Shown: positions 8,830 to 19,587, counted from the first letter of the stretch. The stretch: 64,000 nucleotides of DNA from Oceaniglobus ichthyenteri (GCF_003057885.1 NZ_QAGK01000002.1:310001-374000), one strand, 5' to 3'. A program made the numbers and translations. The notes: generated by a model from the letters alone, not told the origin.

Positions 8830-9186
8830 CTAACCGGCGGACAGATCGGCCAGATACAGGCGCACCGCCTCTTGCACATGGCGAAACCGATCCCCACCCA
8901 GATGTTTGCCGCCAAACCACCGGGTGACGACGATGATATGATCGTTCAGCCCTTCACGCTCCAGCATCCGCAAAATAACCATGCCGGCCCCGGCTTCGCC
9001 ATCGTCATCCTTGCTCGGGCCCTGATCGGTGATCAAACCCCAGGTGTTATGGGTTGCCTTGGCGAATTTCTTGTTCCGCTTCAACGCCTTGATGAACGCC
9101 TTGGCATCTTGCGCAGTTTTGCACGGGCCACCGGCCACCGCGTATTTCGACCCCCGGTCGGTGATGATTCCTTCAAGTATGCGCAT
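8830..9186 (-). CDS. IMPACT/YigZ N-terminal-domain protein (UPF0029)
   Basis: A 118-residue cytoplasmic protein that consists only of the IMPACT/YigZ N-terminal domain. Diagnostic stretches are 'AKATHNTWGLITDQG', 'DDGEAGAGMVILRMLE' and 'HIIVVTRWFGGKHLGGDRFRHV'. Typical YigZ proteins have about 200 residues with an extra C-terminal ferredoxin-like domain, which is missing. The family's biochemical role is poorly known (a stress or translation link). The start overlaps the last 14 bases of oxyR, so the two genes are probably co-transcribed and translationally coupled. Confidence 0.85.
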   Translation of the reverse strand: MRILEGIITDRGSKYAVAGGPCKTAQDAKAFIKALKRNKKFAKATHNTWGLITDQGPSKDDDGEAGAGMVILRMLEREGLNDHIIVVTRWFGGKHLGGDRFRHVQEAVRLYLADLSAG

Positions 9187-10087
9187 CGCTCAACCCCATA
9201 TCCTGCGCCACCTGGCGAATCGCCAGACCGAGGTTTTCAAACTGATCGCTCAGCGGGCTGTTCTGGCGCCAGACCAACCCGACCGTGCGCATCGGCTGTG
9301 GATCGGCAAACCGGCCCACACATACCGGCGCGGCGCGGGTTTCAACGCCAACCGCCATCTGCGGAATCAGCGTCACGCCAATGCCCGCCCCCACCAATTG
9401 CACCAGCGTCGACAGCGAACTGCCATCCAACCCTTCGCCCGACAACCCACTGCCCATATTGCAAAATGACAGCGCCTCGTCCCGAAAACAATGCCCCTCC
9501 TCCAAAAGCAGCAACCGCATCTGCGCCAGCGCGTCGCGGCTGGGCACGGGTTCATCCGCCGCATCCCTGTGCCGGACCAACAACAGGTTTTCCCGAAACA
9601 GCACCATGTCGCGCAGGCCAGTCGCCTCAATCGGCAGGGCAAGGATTGCCGCGTCCAACCGCCCGCCGCCCAATTCTTCGATCAGGCGCGGCGTGGTGGT
9701 TTCGCGCACGTGCAATTCAACCGCCGGATGGGTTTGATCCAGCCGCGCCACCAATCCGGGCAACAGATACGGCGCAATCGTGGGAATCACCCCCAGGCGC
9801 AATCGCCCGCTCAACGCCCCCTGGGCCGCGCGGGCCAGATCACCCAATTCATCGACCTGCGCCAAAATCCGCCGGGCACGACGCGCGAAATCTTCGCCAA
9901 AAGCAGTCAGCCGCGCATGGCGCGGACCGCGTTCAAACAGCGCCACGCCCAACCCTTGTTCCAATTCCTTGATCTGTACCGACAAGGCCGGTTGCGAAAT
10001 CGCACAGGCGTCGGCGGCCCGGCCAAAATGGCCATGGGCGGCCAGCGCCTCAAAATAGCGTAATTGTTTCAGGGTCAGGTTCGTCAT
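9173..10087 (-). CDS. oxyR: OxyR-type hydrogen-peroxide-responsive LysR regulator
   Basis: A 304-residue LysR protein that senses peroxide through a reversible disulfide and activates antioxidant genes. The N-terminal helix-turn-helix ('LKQLRYFEALAAHGHFGRAADACAISQPALSVQIKELE') and the regulatory domain are complete. The two redox cysteines are in 'EEGHCFRDEALSFCNM', nine residues apart as in Escherichia coli OxyR (C199/C208). It lies head to head with katG, the classic arrangement, with 127 bp between the starts. The IMPACT gene overlaps its 3' end. Confidence 0.93.
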   Translation of the reverse strand: MTNLTLKQLRYFEALAAHGHFGRAADACAISQPALSVQIKELEQGLGVALFERGPRHARLTAFGEDFARRARRILAQVDELGDLARAAQGALSGRLRLGVIPTIAPYLLPGLVARLDQTHPAVELHVRETTTPRLIEELGGGRLDAAILALPIEATGLRDMVLFRENLLLVRHRDAADEPVPSRDALAQMRLLLLEEGHCFRDEALSFCNMGSGLSGEGLDGSSLSTLVQLVGAGIGVTLIPQMAVGVETRAAPVCVGRFADPQPMRTVGLVWRQNSPLSDQFENLGLAIRQVAQDMGLSDAHT

Positions 10088-10122
10088 AGCTTTATGTTAT
10101 CGTTTTGATCGAAAAATACAAC
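10086..10122. promoter_or_regulatory. Possible OxyR binding region between oxyR and katG
   Basis: The half-site starting at 10086 (ATAG-N-T...TTAT) matches part of the OxyR consensus ATAG-N-T-N3-A-N-CTAT; a second half-site 7 bases on is weak. It overlaps the oxyR start codon, which would suit autoregulation. It was assigned mainly from position between oxyR and katG. Confidence 0.35.
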
Positions 10123-10148
10123 TTAAACTAATGGCGCGGCATTGCTAG

Positions 10149-12431
<2,283 letters not shown>

Positions 12432-12440
12432 ACACCTATC

Positions 12441-12466
12441 GCGCCCCGGGGTATTGGCCGGGGCGC
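12441..12466. terminator. Hairpin between katG and kdgK, likely bidirectional terminator
   Basis: A perfect 9 bp GC-rich stem (12441-12449 with 12458-12466) with an 8-base loop occupies the 36 bp gap between two convergent genes. There is only a short T-run, so termination is inferred from position. Confidence 0.55.
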
Positions 12467-12467
12467 T

Positions 12468-13391
12468 TCAACCTTCGTCGCGCGGTAAAATTGCCCCGCG
12501 ATGGCCGATCACACGCACCGCCTGATCATGGCCCGCCTGCATCGCTTCGCCCAGGGGCGCACCGCCAAGATGACTGGCCAGAAATGCGCCCACGAAACTG
12601 TCGCCCGCTGCGGTGCTATCTACCACGCGCTCGGCGGCGGCAAATGACCCCGAAGGCAGGTCACACGGGCCAATCGCAACCGGCCCGCCCGCGCCGCGTT
12701 TTAACGCGCCCATCGCGCCATAGCCGCGAAACCGGGCCAGAACCGCCGCCTCGCCGACATCGCCAAACAGCGCCATTTCATCGTCAACCGACGGCAGCGC
12801 GATATCGCACAGCCCCCAGGCCCGCCCGATCCAATGGCGCGCCGTATCCGCATCAGCCCACAATCGCGGGCGATAATTGCTGTCAAAGGCAAATCGCCCA
12901 CCTTTGGCGCGAAACGACGTGATCCAATCCAACAATTGACCGCGCGCCTCTTCAGGCAGGATCGCGAGGGTAATACCGGACAGATACACCACATCGAACC
13001 GATCAAGCGCGGCAAATTCTGGCCCCGTATCAGGCGAAAACAAACGCCGCGCCGCCGACTGGTCACGCCAATACGAAAATGAACGCTCGCCGGTTTCATC
13101 GACGCTGATCGCGTAAATCCCTGGCAAACGGTCGGGATGGCGCGCAATCAGATCGGTTTCTATCCCCTCGCCCGCGATCATGTCGATCATCTGATCCGAA
13201 TACCCATCCCGGCCCAGCGCGGTGATGAATGACACCCGGTGGTCACCCGCCAACCCCCGCCGCAGATAAATCGCGGCGTTCAATGTATCCCCGGCAAAGC
13301 GTAAATGTGCCAGGCCCGGCTGATCGGCTTGGGAAAGCTCGATCATCGCCTCACCAATACAGGCAATCGCAAGGGGGGTGGATTTGGTCAT
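12468..13391 (-). CDS. kdgK: 2-dehydro-3-deoxygluconokinase (PfkB family sugar kinase)
   Basis: A 307-residue PfkB-fold kinase that phosphorylates 2-keto-3-deoxygluconate to KDPG with ATP, feeding the Entner-Doudoroff pathway. It shows the PfkB substrate region 'GLAHLRFAGDTLNAAIYLRR' and the C-terminal signature 'DSTAAGDSFVGAFLA' with the catalytic Asp. 'IYAISVDETGERSFSYWRDQSAAR' is typical of KDG kinases and supports the substrate, though other ketose or deoxy-sugar kinases cannot be excluded. The start is the ATG preceded by AAGGG; the 58-codon upstream extension to 13565 runs into the divergent neighbour and is rejected. Confidence 0.82.
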   Translation of the reverse strand: MTKSTPLAIACIGEAMIELSQADQPGLAHLRFAGDTLNAAIYLRRGLAGDHRVSFITALGRDGYSDQMIDMIAGEGIETDLIARHPDRLPGIYAISVDETGERSFSYWRDQSAARRLFSPDTGPEFAALDRFDVVYLSGITLAILPEEARGQLLDWITSFRAKGGRFAFDSNYRPRLWADADTARHWIGRAWGLCDIALPSVDDEMALFGDVGEAAVLARFRGYGAMGALKRGAGGPVAIGPCDLPSGSFAAAERVVDSTAAGDSFVGAFLASHLGGAPLGEAMQAGHDQAVRVIGHRGAILPRDEG

Positions 13392-13470
13392 GGATCGCCC
13401 TTCTCTTTCGCTGCGCGCCACCCTAGAACATGATCCAGACCGCGCCAAGCCTGCCGCGAAAGGATCATAT

Positions 13471-14280
13471 ATGTCTGGCCCAGCCCACATGCGCCTGCTT
13501 GCCGCCCGCGCCATCGCCGCCGAAGCGGGCGCGCTGGCGCTGGAATATTTTCGCGATCTTGACACATTGACCGTTGATCACAAGGGTCATCAGGATCTGG
13601 TCAGTCAGGCCGACCGCGAGGTTGAAACCCTGATCCGCACCCGCATCACCCAAGCCTTTCCAGCCGACGCCATAAAGGGCGAGGAACAGGCCGACACCCC
13701 CGGCAGCAGCAGGTTCACATGGGTGATCGACCCGATCGATGGCACCGCAAATTTCGTGCGCGGGATACCGGCATGGTGCGTCGTGCTGGCCGTGGTCAGC
13801 GGGCCCGATACCGTGGTCGGGGTGATCCATGATCCGGTCCATGGCGAAACCTGCCATGCCGAACAGGGGGGCGGCGCATTTTGCAATCACGCCCCGATCA
13901 AGGTCGCCCAAGATGCCACGCTAAGCCACGGCGCTGTGGGGCTGGGCCTGTCGGGCCGGTCAGATCGGGCGCTCACGATACGGACAATCGATGATATCAT
14001 GGCGCGCGGCGGGTTGTTTTATCGCAATGCCTCGGGTGCGCTGTCGCTATCCTATGTCGCGCGGGGGCGGCTGCTGGGCTATATCGAACAGCATATGAAT
14101 CCGTGGGATTGTCTGGCCGGACAATTATTGGTGGCCGAGGCCGGCGGCATGACCGAACCTCAGGATGCACAGGTGATGCTGGCCCAAGGCGGCCGCGTCG
14201 TGGTTGCGGCCCCCGGCGTGTGGCGCGATCTGTGCGATATTGCCGTGGCCTTTGGCCCGCCCGCGATCACCCAAGACTGA
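13471..14280 (+). CDS. Inositol monophosphatase family protein
   Basis: A 269-residue metal-dependent phosphatase of the inositol monophosphatase/CysQ superfamily. Motif 1 is 'WVIDPIDGTANFVRGIPAWCV' and motif 2 is 'MNPWDCLAGQLLVAEAGG'; the upstream metal ligand Glu is in 'KGEEQAD'. The substrate could be inositol-1-phosphate, histidinol phosphate or 3'-phosphoadenosine 5'-phosphate; sequence alone does not decide. The start is the ATG 6 bases after AAAGGA. The gene is divergent from kdgK, 79 bp away. Confidence 0.88.
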   Translation: MSGPAHMRLLAARAIAAEAGALALEYFRDLDTLTVDHKGHQDLVSQADREVETLIRTRITQAFPADAIKGEEQADTPGSSRFTWVIDPIDGTANFVRGIPAWCVVLAVVSGPDTVVGVIHDPVHGETCHAEQGGGAFCNHAPIKVAQDATLSHGAVGLGLSGRSDRALTIRTIDDIMARGGLFYRNASGALSLSYVARGRLLGYIEQHMNPWDCLAGQLLVAEAGGMTEPQDAQVMLAQGGRVVVAAPGVWRDLCDIAVAFGPPAITQD

Positions 14281-14301
14281 CCAAGACAGCGCACGCCTTG
14301 G

Positions 14302-14336
14302 CTTTTTCTTGCTGAAAATATCCCCGCCGGAGGCAT
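14302..14336 (+). repeat. Recurrent intergenic motif, copy 1
   Basis: The string CTTTTTCTTGCTGAAAATAT followed by a CCGCCGGAGGC-type GC-rich tail. Related strings occur at 35088-35120, 56151-56177 and, reversed, 56959-56987, always between genes. I recall similar strings scattered through Rhodobacterales genomes; the function is unknown. Confidence 0.55.
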
Positions 14337-14424
14337 CCCGCCCCCACCCCATGCCCAAGCGTTGGATAGATTGCGCCCGGGCGTGCGGGGTGGTTAGATT
14401 GGCAAAATCCTAGAAAGGCAGACC

Positions 14425-15282
14425 ATGGCGACAGGCACCAACATCAAAACCTATTTCGAAGGCCGCTGGCACGACGGCGATCTGGCAGTGATGAAAGCCG
14501 CCGATCATGGCATGTGGCTGGGCAGCAGCGTGTTTGACGGCGCGCGGTATTTCCAGGGGGTCTGCCCCGATCTTGCCGCCCATTGCGCCCGCGTCAACGC
14601 CAGCGCTCAGGCACTTATGGTGACGCCGACCGTTTCGGTGGATGACATGGTGAAGATCGTCCATGACGGGCTGGCGCTCTATTCCAAAGACACCGCCGTG
14701 TACATCAGGCCGATGTATTGGGCCATCGACAGCGCCGTGTCGGCCATTGTTCCGGGGCAAACCTCGGGGTTCAGCATTTGCCTTGAGGCGATTCCAATGC
14801 CGCCAGCAGATGCAAGCACCACCTTGGGTTATACCCGGTTCCGCCGCCCGGTCATGGAATGCGCGATCGTGAACGCCAAGGCAGGGTGTCTGTACCCAAA
14901 CAACGCCCGCATGCTGGCCGAGGTGCAACAGCGCGGGTTTGGCAATGCCCTGGTGGCCGATGCCATGGGCAATGTCGCCGAAAGTGCCACATCAAACGTG
15001 TTCATGGTGCGGGATGGCGAAGTGTTCACGCCAATCCCCAACGGCACGTTTCTGGCCGGAATCACCCGCGCGCGACATATCCGGAACCTGATCGCCGATG
15101 GGATCACGGTTCACGAAACCGTGCTGACATTTGCCGATTTCAAACAGGCGGATGAGGTATTTTTGACAGGCAACATGGCCAAGGTCACGCCGGTCACAGC
15201 CATTGAGGATCAGCAATACGAAATCGGCCCAATCACCCGCCGCGCCCGCGCGCTGTATTGGGATTGGGCCTTGTCGGCCTGA
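14425..15282 (+). CDS. Branched-chain-amino-acid aminotransferase family (class IV PLP)
   Basis: A 285-residue fold-type IV PLP aminotransferase, probably interconverting branched-chain amino acids and 2-oxo acids. The catalytic lysine is in 'NAKAGCLYPNNARM', followed by the class IV signature 'ALVADAMGNVAESATSNVFMVRDGEVFTP' and 'FLAGITRARHI'. In Rhodobacterales this shorter paralog is distinct from the housekeeping IlvE, so a D-amino-acid or other specificity remains possible. The ATG follows AAAGGCAGACC. The next gene starts two bases after its stop. Confidence 0.85.
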   Translation: MATGTNIKTYFEGRWHDGDLAVMKAADHGMWLGSSVFDGARYFQGVCPDLAAHCARVNASAQALMVTPTVSVDDMVKIVHDGLALYSKDTAVYIRPMYWAIDSAVSAIVPGQTSGFSICLEAIPMPPADASTTLGYTRFRRPVMECAIVNAKAGCLYPNNARMLAEVQQRGFGNALVADAMGNVAESATSNVFMVRDGEVFTPIPNGTFLAGITRARHIRNLIADGITVHETVLTFADFKQADEVFLTGNMAKVTPVTAIEDQQYEIGPITRRARALYWDWALSA

Positions 15283-15283
15283 T

Positions 15284-16318
15284 ATGGCACTGCGCCCCCT
15301 GGTGCGCCGTGCACTGACGCTGACAACCGTGGCCACAGGTGCGGCCACGGTTTGGGCGCTGTCCCATAACCCATTTGCCGAGGTTTACGTGCAACGGGGG
15401 CTGGAAGATGCACAGGCGGTCATCGCCCGACACATGGCCCGCACCGCAACGCCCGAACGGTTGACCTTTGAGGTGGAACAGGCGTTGGCCGAGGATGACA
15501 TGGATCGTCTGCTGATCGCACTGGACACCGCGACCGATCAGGGTGTCATCCTGCCCCGCCCGCTGCTGGAACGGGCGCTGCAACAGGCGCAGGCCGCCGA
15601 ATCCACAGGCCGGCGTCTCAGCGAATGCGCCGTCTGCGCCTGGGACATCGCCCAGTGTCGAACCATCACCCAGATCACCGTCTGTGCCCTGCCCGTTGAA
15701 ATCACGCCGCTGGGCGATGTGAATGCGTTGCGGCGGTCGGCCATGGCCTATGGCGCAGGCAATGAGGTGGACCGGATCGAAACCGGGCTGGCCTTGGTTG
15801 GTCTGGCCGCCACGGGGGCGGTTCTGTTTACGGCCGGGGGCAGTGCCGCGATCAAGGCCGGTGCCACGGCGCTGCGCCTGGCGCGCAGATCCGGGCGGCT
15901 CAGCCCGGAATTTGCCGGCGTTCTGGCGCGCAACAGCGATATCGTGACCGATGCGCGCGCCCTGCCCGCCTATCTTGCCGGAAATGTACCGCTGGATCAT
16001 GTGGCCGACACCGCCAAACTGGCCCGTCTGGGCCGCATTGCCGAAGACATGGGCACCGTGGCGCGCAATACATCGCCGGGCGAGGCCATCGCGCTGTTGC
16101 GCCATGTGGACAGCGCCGAGGATGCCGCCCGCCTTGCCCGGCTCAGCACCGCGCAGGGGCCGAAAACCCGCGCGACCCTGAATATGTTGGGCAAAACCCG
16201 CGCCTTTCGTGCCATGGTGCGGCTGTCTGACCTTGTTCTGGCCACTTTGGGGCTGTTGGCCGCACTCTTGGCACAGCTTTTTACCCTTGCTCTTGCACTC
16301 TTGCGCAAGGCAGTGTGA
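15284..16318 (+). CDS. Unknown membrane-associated protein
   Basis: A 344-residue protein I do not recognise. It begins with a basic stretch and a hydrophobic segment (about residues 8-26), has a glycine/alanine-rich hydrophobic stretch in the middle ('LALVGLAATGAVLFTAGGSAAIKAGATAL'), and ends in a strong membrane segment ('LVLATLGLLAALLAQLFTLALALL'). A pair of Cys occurs in 'SECAVCAWDIAQCRTITQITVCALP'. The start sits two bases after the aminotransferase stop, so the two genes are probably co-transcribed. A longer frame back to 15203 overlaps that gene and is rejected. Confidence 0.75.
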   Translation: MALRPLVRRALTLTTVATGAATVWALSHNPFAEVYVQRGLEDAQAVIARHMARTATPERLTFEVEQALAEDDMDRLLIALDTATDQGVILPRPLLERALQQAQAAESTGRRLSECAVCAWDIAQCRTITQITVCALPVEITPLGDVNALRRSAMAYGAGNEVDRIETGLALVGLAATGAVLFTAGGSAAIKAGATALRLARRSGRLSPEFAGVLARNSDIVTDARALPAYLAGNVPLDHVADTAKLARLGRIAEDMGTVARNTSPGEAIALLRHVDSAEDAARLARLSTAQGPKTRATLNMLGKTRAFRAMVRLSDLVLATLGLLAALLAQLFTLALALLRKAV

Positions 16319-16386
16319 ACGCCAAAGTATGGTTGCCTGCCCACCCCGCCCAAGGCATCATCGCCCCAAATGCCAAAGGAAGACCC

Positions 16387-16842
16387 ATGCGCAAATTTCT
16401 CGTTATCCTTGACGACAGCCGCGAATGCCTGAACGCAATGCGGTTTGCCGCGATGCGCGCCGCCAATACCGGCGGCGGCGTCGAAATTCTGGCGGTGATC
16501 CCGCCCGAAGAGTTCAACCACTGGATCGGCGTGGGCGATATCATGCGCGCCGAAGCCCGGGAACGGATCGAAGTGCATTTTGAGGTTTTCGCCAAATGGA
16601 TGCGCGACCGTCAGGGCGTCAGCCCGCAATTGGTGATCCGCGAAGGCGAAACCGTGCCTGAAATCCTGGCACAGATACAGGACAATCCCGATATCGGCGT
16701 TCTGGTTCTGGGGGCGGGAGATGACAAGGGCAATCCCGGCCCGCTGGTGACCGCGCTGACCAAGACCGCCGGCAGTCTGACCGTGCCGATCACCATCGTC
16801 CCCGGCGAGCTGAGCAAGGAGCGGTTGGAGGCTGTCACCTGA
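16387..16842 (+). CDS. Universal stress protein family
   Basis: A 151-residue single-domain UspA-fold protein ('RKFLVILDDSRECLNAMRFAAMRAANTGGGVEILAVIP'). The ATP-binding loop region near 'VLVLGAGDDKGNPGPLVTALTKTAGSLTVPITIVPG' is partly conserved, so nucleotide binding is plausible but unproven. Family members aid survival under stress by unclear means. The start is the ATG after AAAGGAAGACCC; the in-frame extension to 16315 overlaps the preceding gene. Its stop overlaps the start of the protease gene by one base (TGATG), indicating translational coupling. Confidence 0.87.
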   Translation: MRKFLVILDDSRECLNAMRFAAMRAANTGGGVEILAVIPPEEFNHWIGVGDIMRAEARERIEVHFEVFAKWMRDRQGVSPQLVIREGETVPEILAQIQDNPDIGVLVLGAGDDKGNPGPLVTALTKTAGSLTVPITIVPGELSKERLEAVT

Positions 16843-18233
16843 TGCGGCTTTTGCGTTGGCTGCTGATTGGTCTGGCTTTGTGCGCGGGAATGGCGCAGGC
16901 CCAGACGCCGTTCAACGCCCGCGACCATGATCGCCAGGATTTGACCTATGTGCAGGCGGCGCTGGTATTTCAGGGATTGTACCTGGGCCTTCTGGATGGC
17001 GCGTGGGGCGTGCGCAGTCACGCGGCGCTGGCCGAATTTGCCGCGCGGATGGACGGGGCCGATTGGCCGACCGACACCCATCTTGCGGCGCTGCTGGGCG
17101 AATTTGAATCCGAACGCTCACGCGCCGGGTGGACCCGGCTGAACAACGATGAAACCAATGTCACGATCATGCTGCCGCTTGAGATGTTGCGCGAAACCGA
17201 TCCCGATTTGCCCTATCTCACCTATGCCACGCCGGGGCGCGATCTGTTGGTGCGCTGGATTGCCGACACGGCCCGCGCCACCGGTGACATGCACGGCTGG
17301 GCCAGAGGCATCCACGCCGGCCCCGACCCCGCCTATTCCAGCGCGACAGGTGATCGCATCATCACCGCCGCGCAGATGGCCAGTGGGCGGCGCGTGTACC
17401 TCAGATCATGGGCGCGCGGCGGGCAATACCTGACTGTGCTGATCCAGTCTGATCCGGCACAACATACCCGCGCCGCCCTGATCGCCGCCAGCCTTGCCCA
17501 AGGCGCAGCGCCCGATCTTACCCTGCGCCCCGACGGACGGTTGGCGCGGTTGCTGGTGCAACCAGGTATCGAACGCACCCTGCCAGCGGCCCCAAAAACC
17601 GACATCCCCGATACGCGGCTGGCCAAAGGCACCGGCACGGGATTTTTCGTCAATGACCGTGACGTGGTGACCGCCGCCCATGTGATCGAAGGGTGCCGCG
17701 CGCTGAGTCTGGGCGACGGCACACCGCTGAGCGTGGTGGCACGCGCGCCTGCGCCCGATCTGGCCGTCTTGCGCGCCGCGACGCCCAGCGCCGATTGGCT
17801 GCCCCTGCGCGCCGATCCGGAATTGCGCCTTGGTCAGGGGGTGGCAGCGGCGGGGTTTCCGTTTCTGGCGCTGACCGGTGGATCGCTGAACCTGACCATG
17901 GGAAATGTCAGCGCGTTGCGCGCCATTGCCACCCGCCCCGATTGGGTGGCCATATCGGCCCCTGTGCAGCCGGGCAACAGCGGTGGGCCGTTGCTTTCGG
18001 ACATGGGCGAGGTGGTGGGCGTTGTTGTTGCGCGGGCCAATGACGGATTTTACCTCAAGGAAACCGGCACATTGCCGCAAAACATCAATTTCGCCGTGCG
18101 CTTGACCCGTTTGCGCGCGTTTCTGAAGGACGCCGGCATCGCCCTGCCCCCCGGCACCGAAGCGGCCGCGCCCCTGTCGCAAGGCCTGTCGGCGCGCAAA
18201 CAGGCCGCGATCCGACCTGTGCTGTGTTATTGA
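16842..18233 (+). CDS. Secreted trypsin-like serine protease
   Basis: A 463-residue exported protease. Residues 1-20 form a signal peptide ending in AQA. Residues 30-70 resemble a peptidoglycan-binding-like repeat ('YVQAALVFQGLYLGLLDGAWGVRSHAALAEF'). The C-terminal trypsin-like domain (about 260-440) has the catalytic triad His280 ('VVTAAHVIEG'), Asp306 ('PAPDLAVL') and Ser380 ('QPGNSGGPL'), as in DegP/HtrA-type enzymes, but no PDZ domain is visible. It probably acts in the periplasm, perhaps on envelope proteins. It is translationally coupled to the stress protein gene upstream. Confidence 0.87.
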   Translation: MRLLRWLLIGLALCAGMAQAQTPFNARDHDRQDLTYVQAALVFQGLYLGLLDGAWGVRSHAALAEFAARMDGADWPTDTHLAALLGEFESERSRAGWTRLNNDETNVTIMLPLEMLRETDPDLPYLTYATPGRDLLVRWIADTARATGDMHGWARGIHAGPDPAYSSATGDRIITAAQMASGRRVYLRSWARGGQYLTVLIQSDPAQHTRAALIAASLAQGAAPDLTLRPDGRLARLLVQPGIERTLPAAPKTDIPDTRLAKGTGTGFFVNDRDVVTAAHVIEGCRALSLGDGTPLSVVARAPAPDLAVLRAATPSADWLPLRADPELRLGQGVAAAGFPFLALTGGSLNLTMGNVSALRAIATRPDWVAISAPVQPGNSGGPLLSDMGEVVGVVVARANDGFYLKETGTLPQNINFAVRLTRLRAFLKDAGIALPPGTEAAAPLSQGLSARKQAAIRPVLCY

Positions 18234-18238
18234 TCCAC

Positions 18239-18255
18239 CTTAGAATGATTCCAAA
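18239..18255. promoter_or_regulatory. Irr-type iron control element upstream of nfu
   Basis: CTTAGAATGATTCCAAA matches the alphaproteobacterial Irr consensus TTTAGAA-N3-TTCTAAA at 12 of 14 positions. It ends 3 bases before the -35 box of the nfu promoter, a position compatible with activation or repression. The assignment rests on the consensus as I remember it. Confidence 0.6.
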
Positions 18256-18258
18256 TCG

Positions 18259-18287
18259 TTGACATCGGGGCCGCGAAGGCGCATATT
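18259..18287 (+). promoter_or_regulatory. Sigma70-type promoter of nfu
   Basis: TTGACA (18259-18264) and CATATT (18282-18287) are separated by 17 bases. The predicted transcript start is near 18294, about 20 bases before the nfu ATG. This is one of the best housekeeping-type promoters seen in the window. Confidence 0.65.
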
Positions 18288-18313
18288 CGATGCAACAGCG
18301 AAAGGCCCGTGTG

Positions 18314-18877
18314 ATGTTTATTCAAACCGAATCCACCCCCAACCCCGCAACGTTGAAATTTTTGCCCGGCCAGACCGTGCTTGACATGGGAACCGCGGAT
18401 TTTCCGACCCCGGAATCCGGTGCGCCATCGCCCCTTGCGCGGCGCATTTTTGATGTCAAAGGCACGACTGCGGTGTTTCTGGGCAATGATTTCGTGACCG
18501 TCACCAAAGACGAAGGCGCCGAGTGGGACCATATCAAACCCGCAATTCTGGGCGCCATCATGGAACATTTCCAATCCGGCGCTCCGGTGATGGAGGGTGA
18601 AGGCCAGGCCGCCGGGGGCCATGCCACCCATGATGGCCCCGACAGTGCGATTGTCGATCAGATCAAGGAACTTCTTGACAGTCGTGTGCGCCCTGCCGTG
18701 GCCCAGGATGGTGGCGATATCACGTTTCACGGGTTTGAGCGTGGCATCGTGTATCTGCACATGCAGGGGGCATGCGCCGGTTGTCCGTCTTCGACACTGA
18801 CGTTGAAAATGGGCATTGAAAACCTGCTGCGCCATTATATTCCCGAAGTGGTTGAGGTGCGCCCCGTCGCCGCCTGA
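18314..18877 (+). CDS. Nfu-type iron-sulfur cluster carrier
   Basis: A 187-residue protein with an N-terminal Nfu/NifU-N domain ('MFIQTESTPNPATLKFLPG', residues 1-85) and a C-terminal NifU-like domain (about 110-187) whose CxxC motif 'GACAGCPSSTLTLK' binds a 4Fe-4S cluster for transfer to target enzymes. Length and order match eukaryotic-type Nfu1 and alphaproteobacterial Nfu. The start MFIQTES is the conserved N-terminus and follows AAAGG; an upstream ATG at 18290 is less likely. Its stop overlaps the tsaB start (TGATG). An Irr-type box suggests iron control. Confidence 0.93.
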   Translation: MFIQTESTPNPATLKFLPGQTVLDMGTADFPTPESGAPSPLARRIFDVKGTTAVFLGNDFVTVTKDEGAEWDHIKPAILGAIMEHFQSGAPVMEGEGQAAGGHATHDGPDSAIVDQIKELLDSRVRPAVAQDGGDITFHGFERGIVYLHMQGACAGCPSSTLTLKMGIENLLRHYIPEVVEVRPVAA

Positions 18878-19587
18878 TGTCACAGTCCAATCCGACCCTT
18901 CTGGCGTTTGATACATCGGCCGCGCATTGCGCGGCCGCCTTGCTGTGCGATGGCCGGATCGTGGCACAGCGCCATGAGGAGATGGCAAAGGGCCAGGGCG
19001 AACGATTGATGGGCCTGTTGCAAGAGGTGCTGGACGATCATGGCGCCGTCTGGGGCGATCTCGACGGGATCGGCGTGGGCATTGGCCCGGGCAATTTCAC
19101 CGGCATCCGCATTTCGGTTTCGGCGGCGCGGGGGCTGGCATTGGGGCTGGGCATCCCGGCCATTGGCGTTTCCAATTTCGAGGTATTGCATCACGCCGCC
19201 GCGCGAACCGACACGGCGCACCATCTGGTGATTTTATCGCAACGGGCCGGATATTACGTGCAACCCATGGTTGGCCCACTGCGCCGGGGCGCGCCCCTCA
19301 CCCTGGCGAAAATCGATTCATCGGTCGCGCCACCGGTTTTGGAGGATCCCGATCACACCGTGATTCTGGGCGAAAACGCCGCCGGATTGGCGCATCTGAT
19401 CGAACAGGCGCAGGGGCGGCCCATCGTCCATCAAGATTGCGCCATGCCATGGCCCGACATCGCCAGTCACATTGCCAAAATCGCCGCCACACGGCTCAAC
19501 ACTCCGCCCGAACGCCCCGCCCCCCTGTATGTGCGCGCCCCCGATGCCGCCCCGCCCCGTGATACCGCACCGGTGATTCTGCCGTGA
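18877..19587 (+). CDS. tsaB: tRNA threonylcarbamoyladenosine biosynthesis protein TsaB
   Basis: A 236-residue ASKHA-fold protein, partner of TsaD in making the t6A37 modification of ANN-decoding tRNAs. The N-terminus 'LLAFDTSAAHCAAALLCDGRIVA' and the 'GVGIGPGNFTGIRISVSAARGLALGL' region are diagnostic. It lies between nfu and rimI with one- and four-base overlaps, a common tsaB-rimI arrangement. The C-terminal part is variable, as is usual in the family. Confidence 0.93.
   Translation: MSQSNPTLLAFDTSAAHCAAALLCDGRIVAQRHEEMAKGQGERLMGLLQEVLDDHGAVWGDLDGIGVGIGPGNFTGIRISVSAARGLALGLGIPAIGVSNFEVLHHAAARTDTAHHLVILSQRAGYYVQPMVGPLRRGAPLTLAKIDSSVAPPVLEDPDHTVILGENAAGLAHLIEQAQGRPIVHQDCAMPWPDIASHIAKIAATRLNTPPERPAPLYVRAPDAAPPRDTAPVILP

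Noticed and set aside
8647-9972. 441-aa plus-strand frame opposite oxyR and IMPACT genes
   Set aside because: It spans three real genes on the other strand and is rich in Pro, Arg and Ala, as expected for a GC-rich antisense frame.
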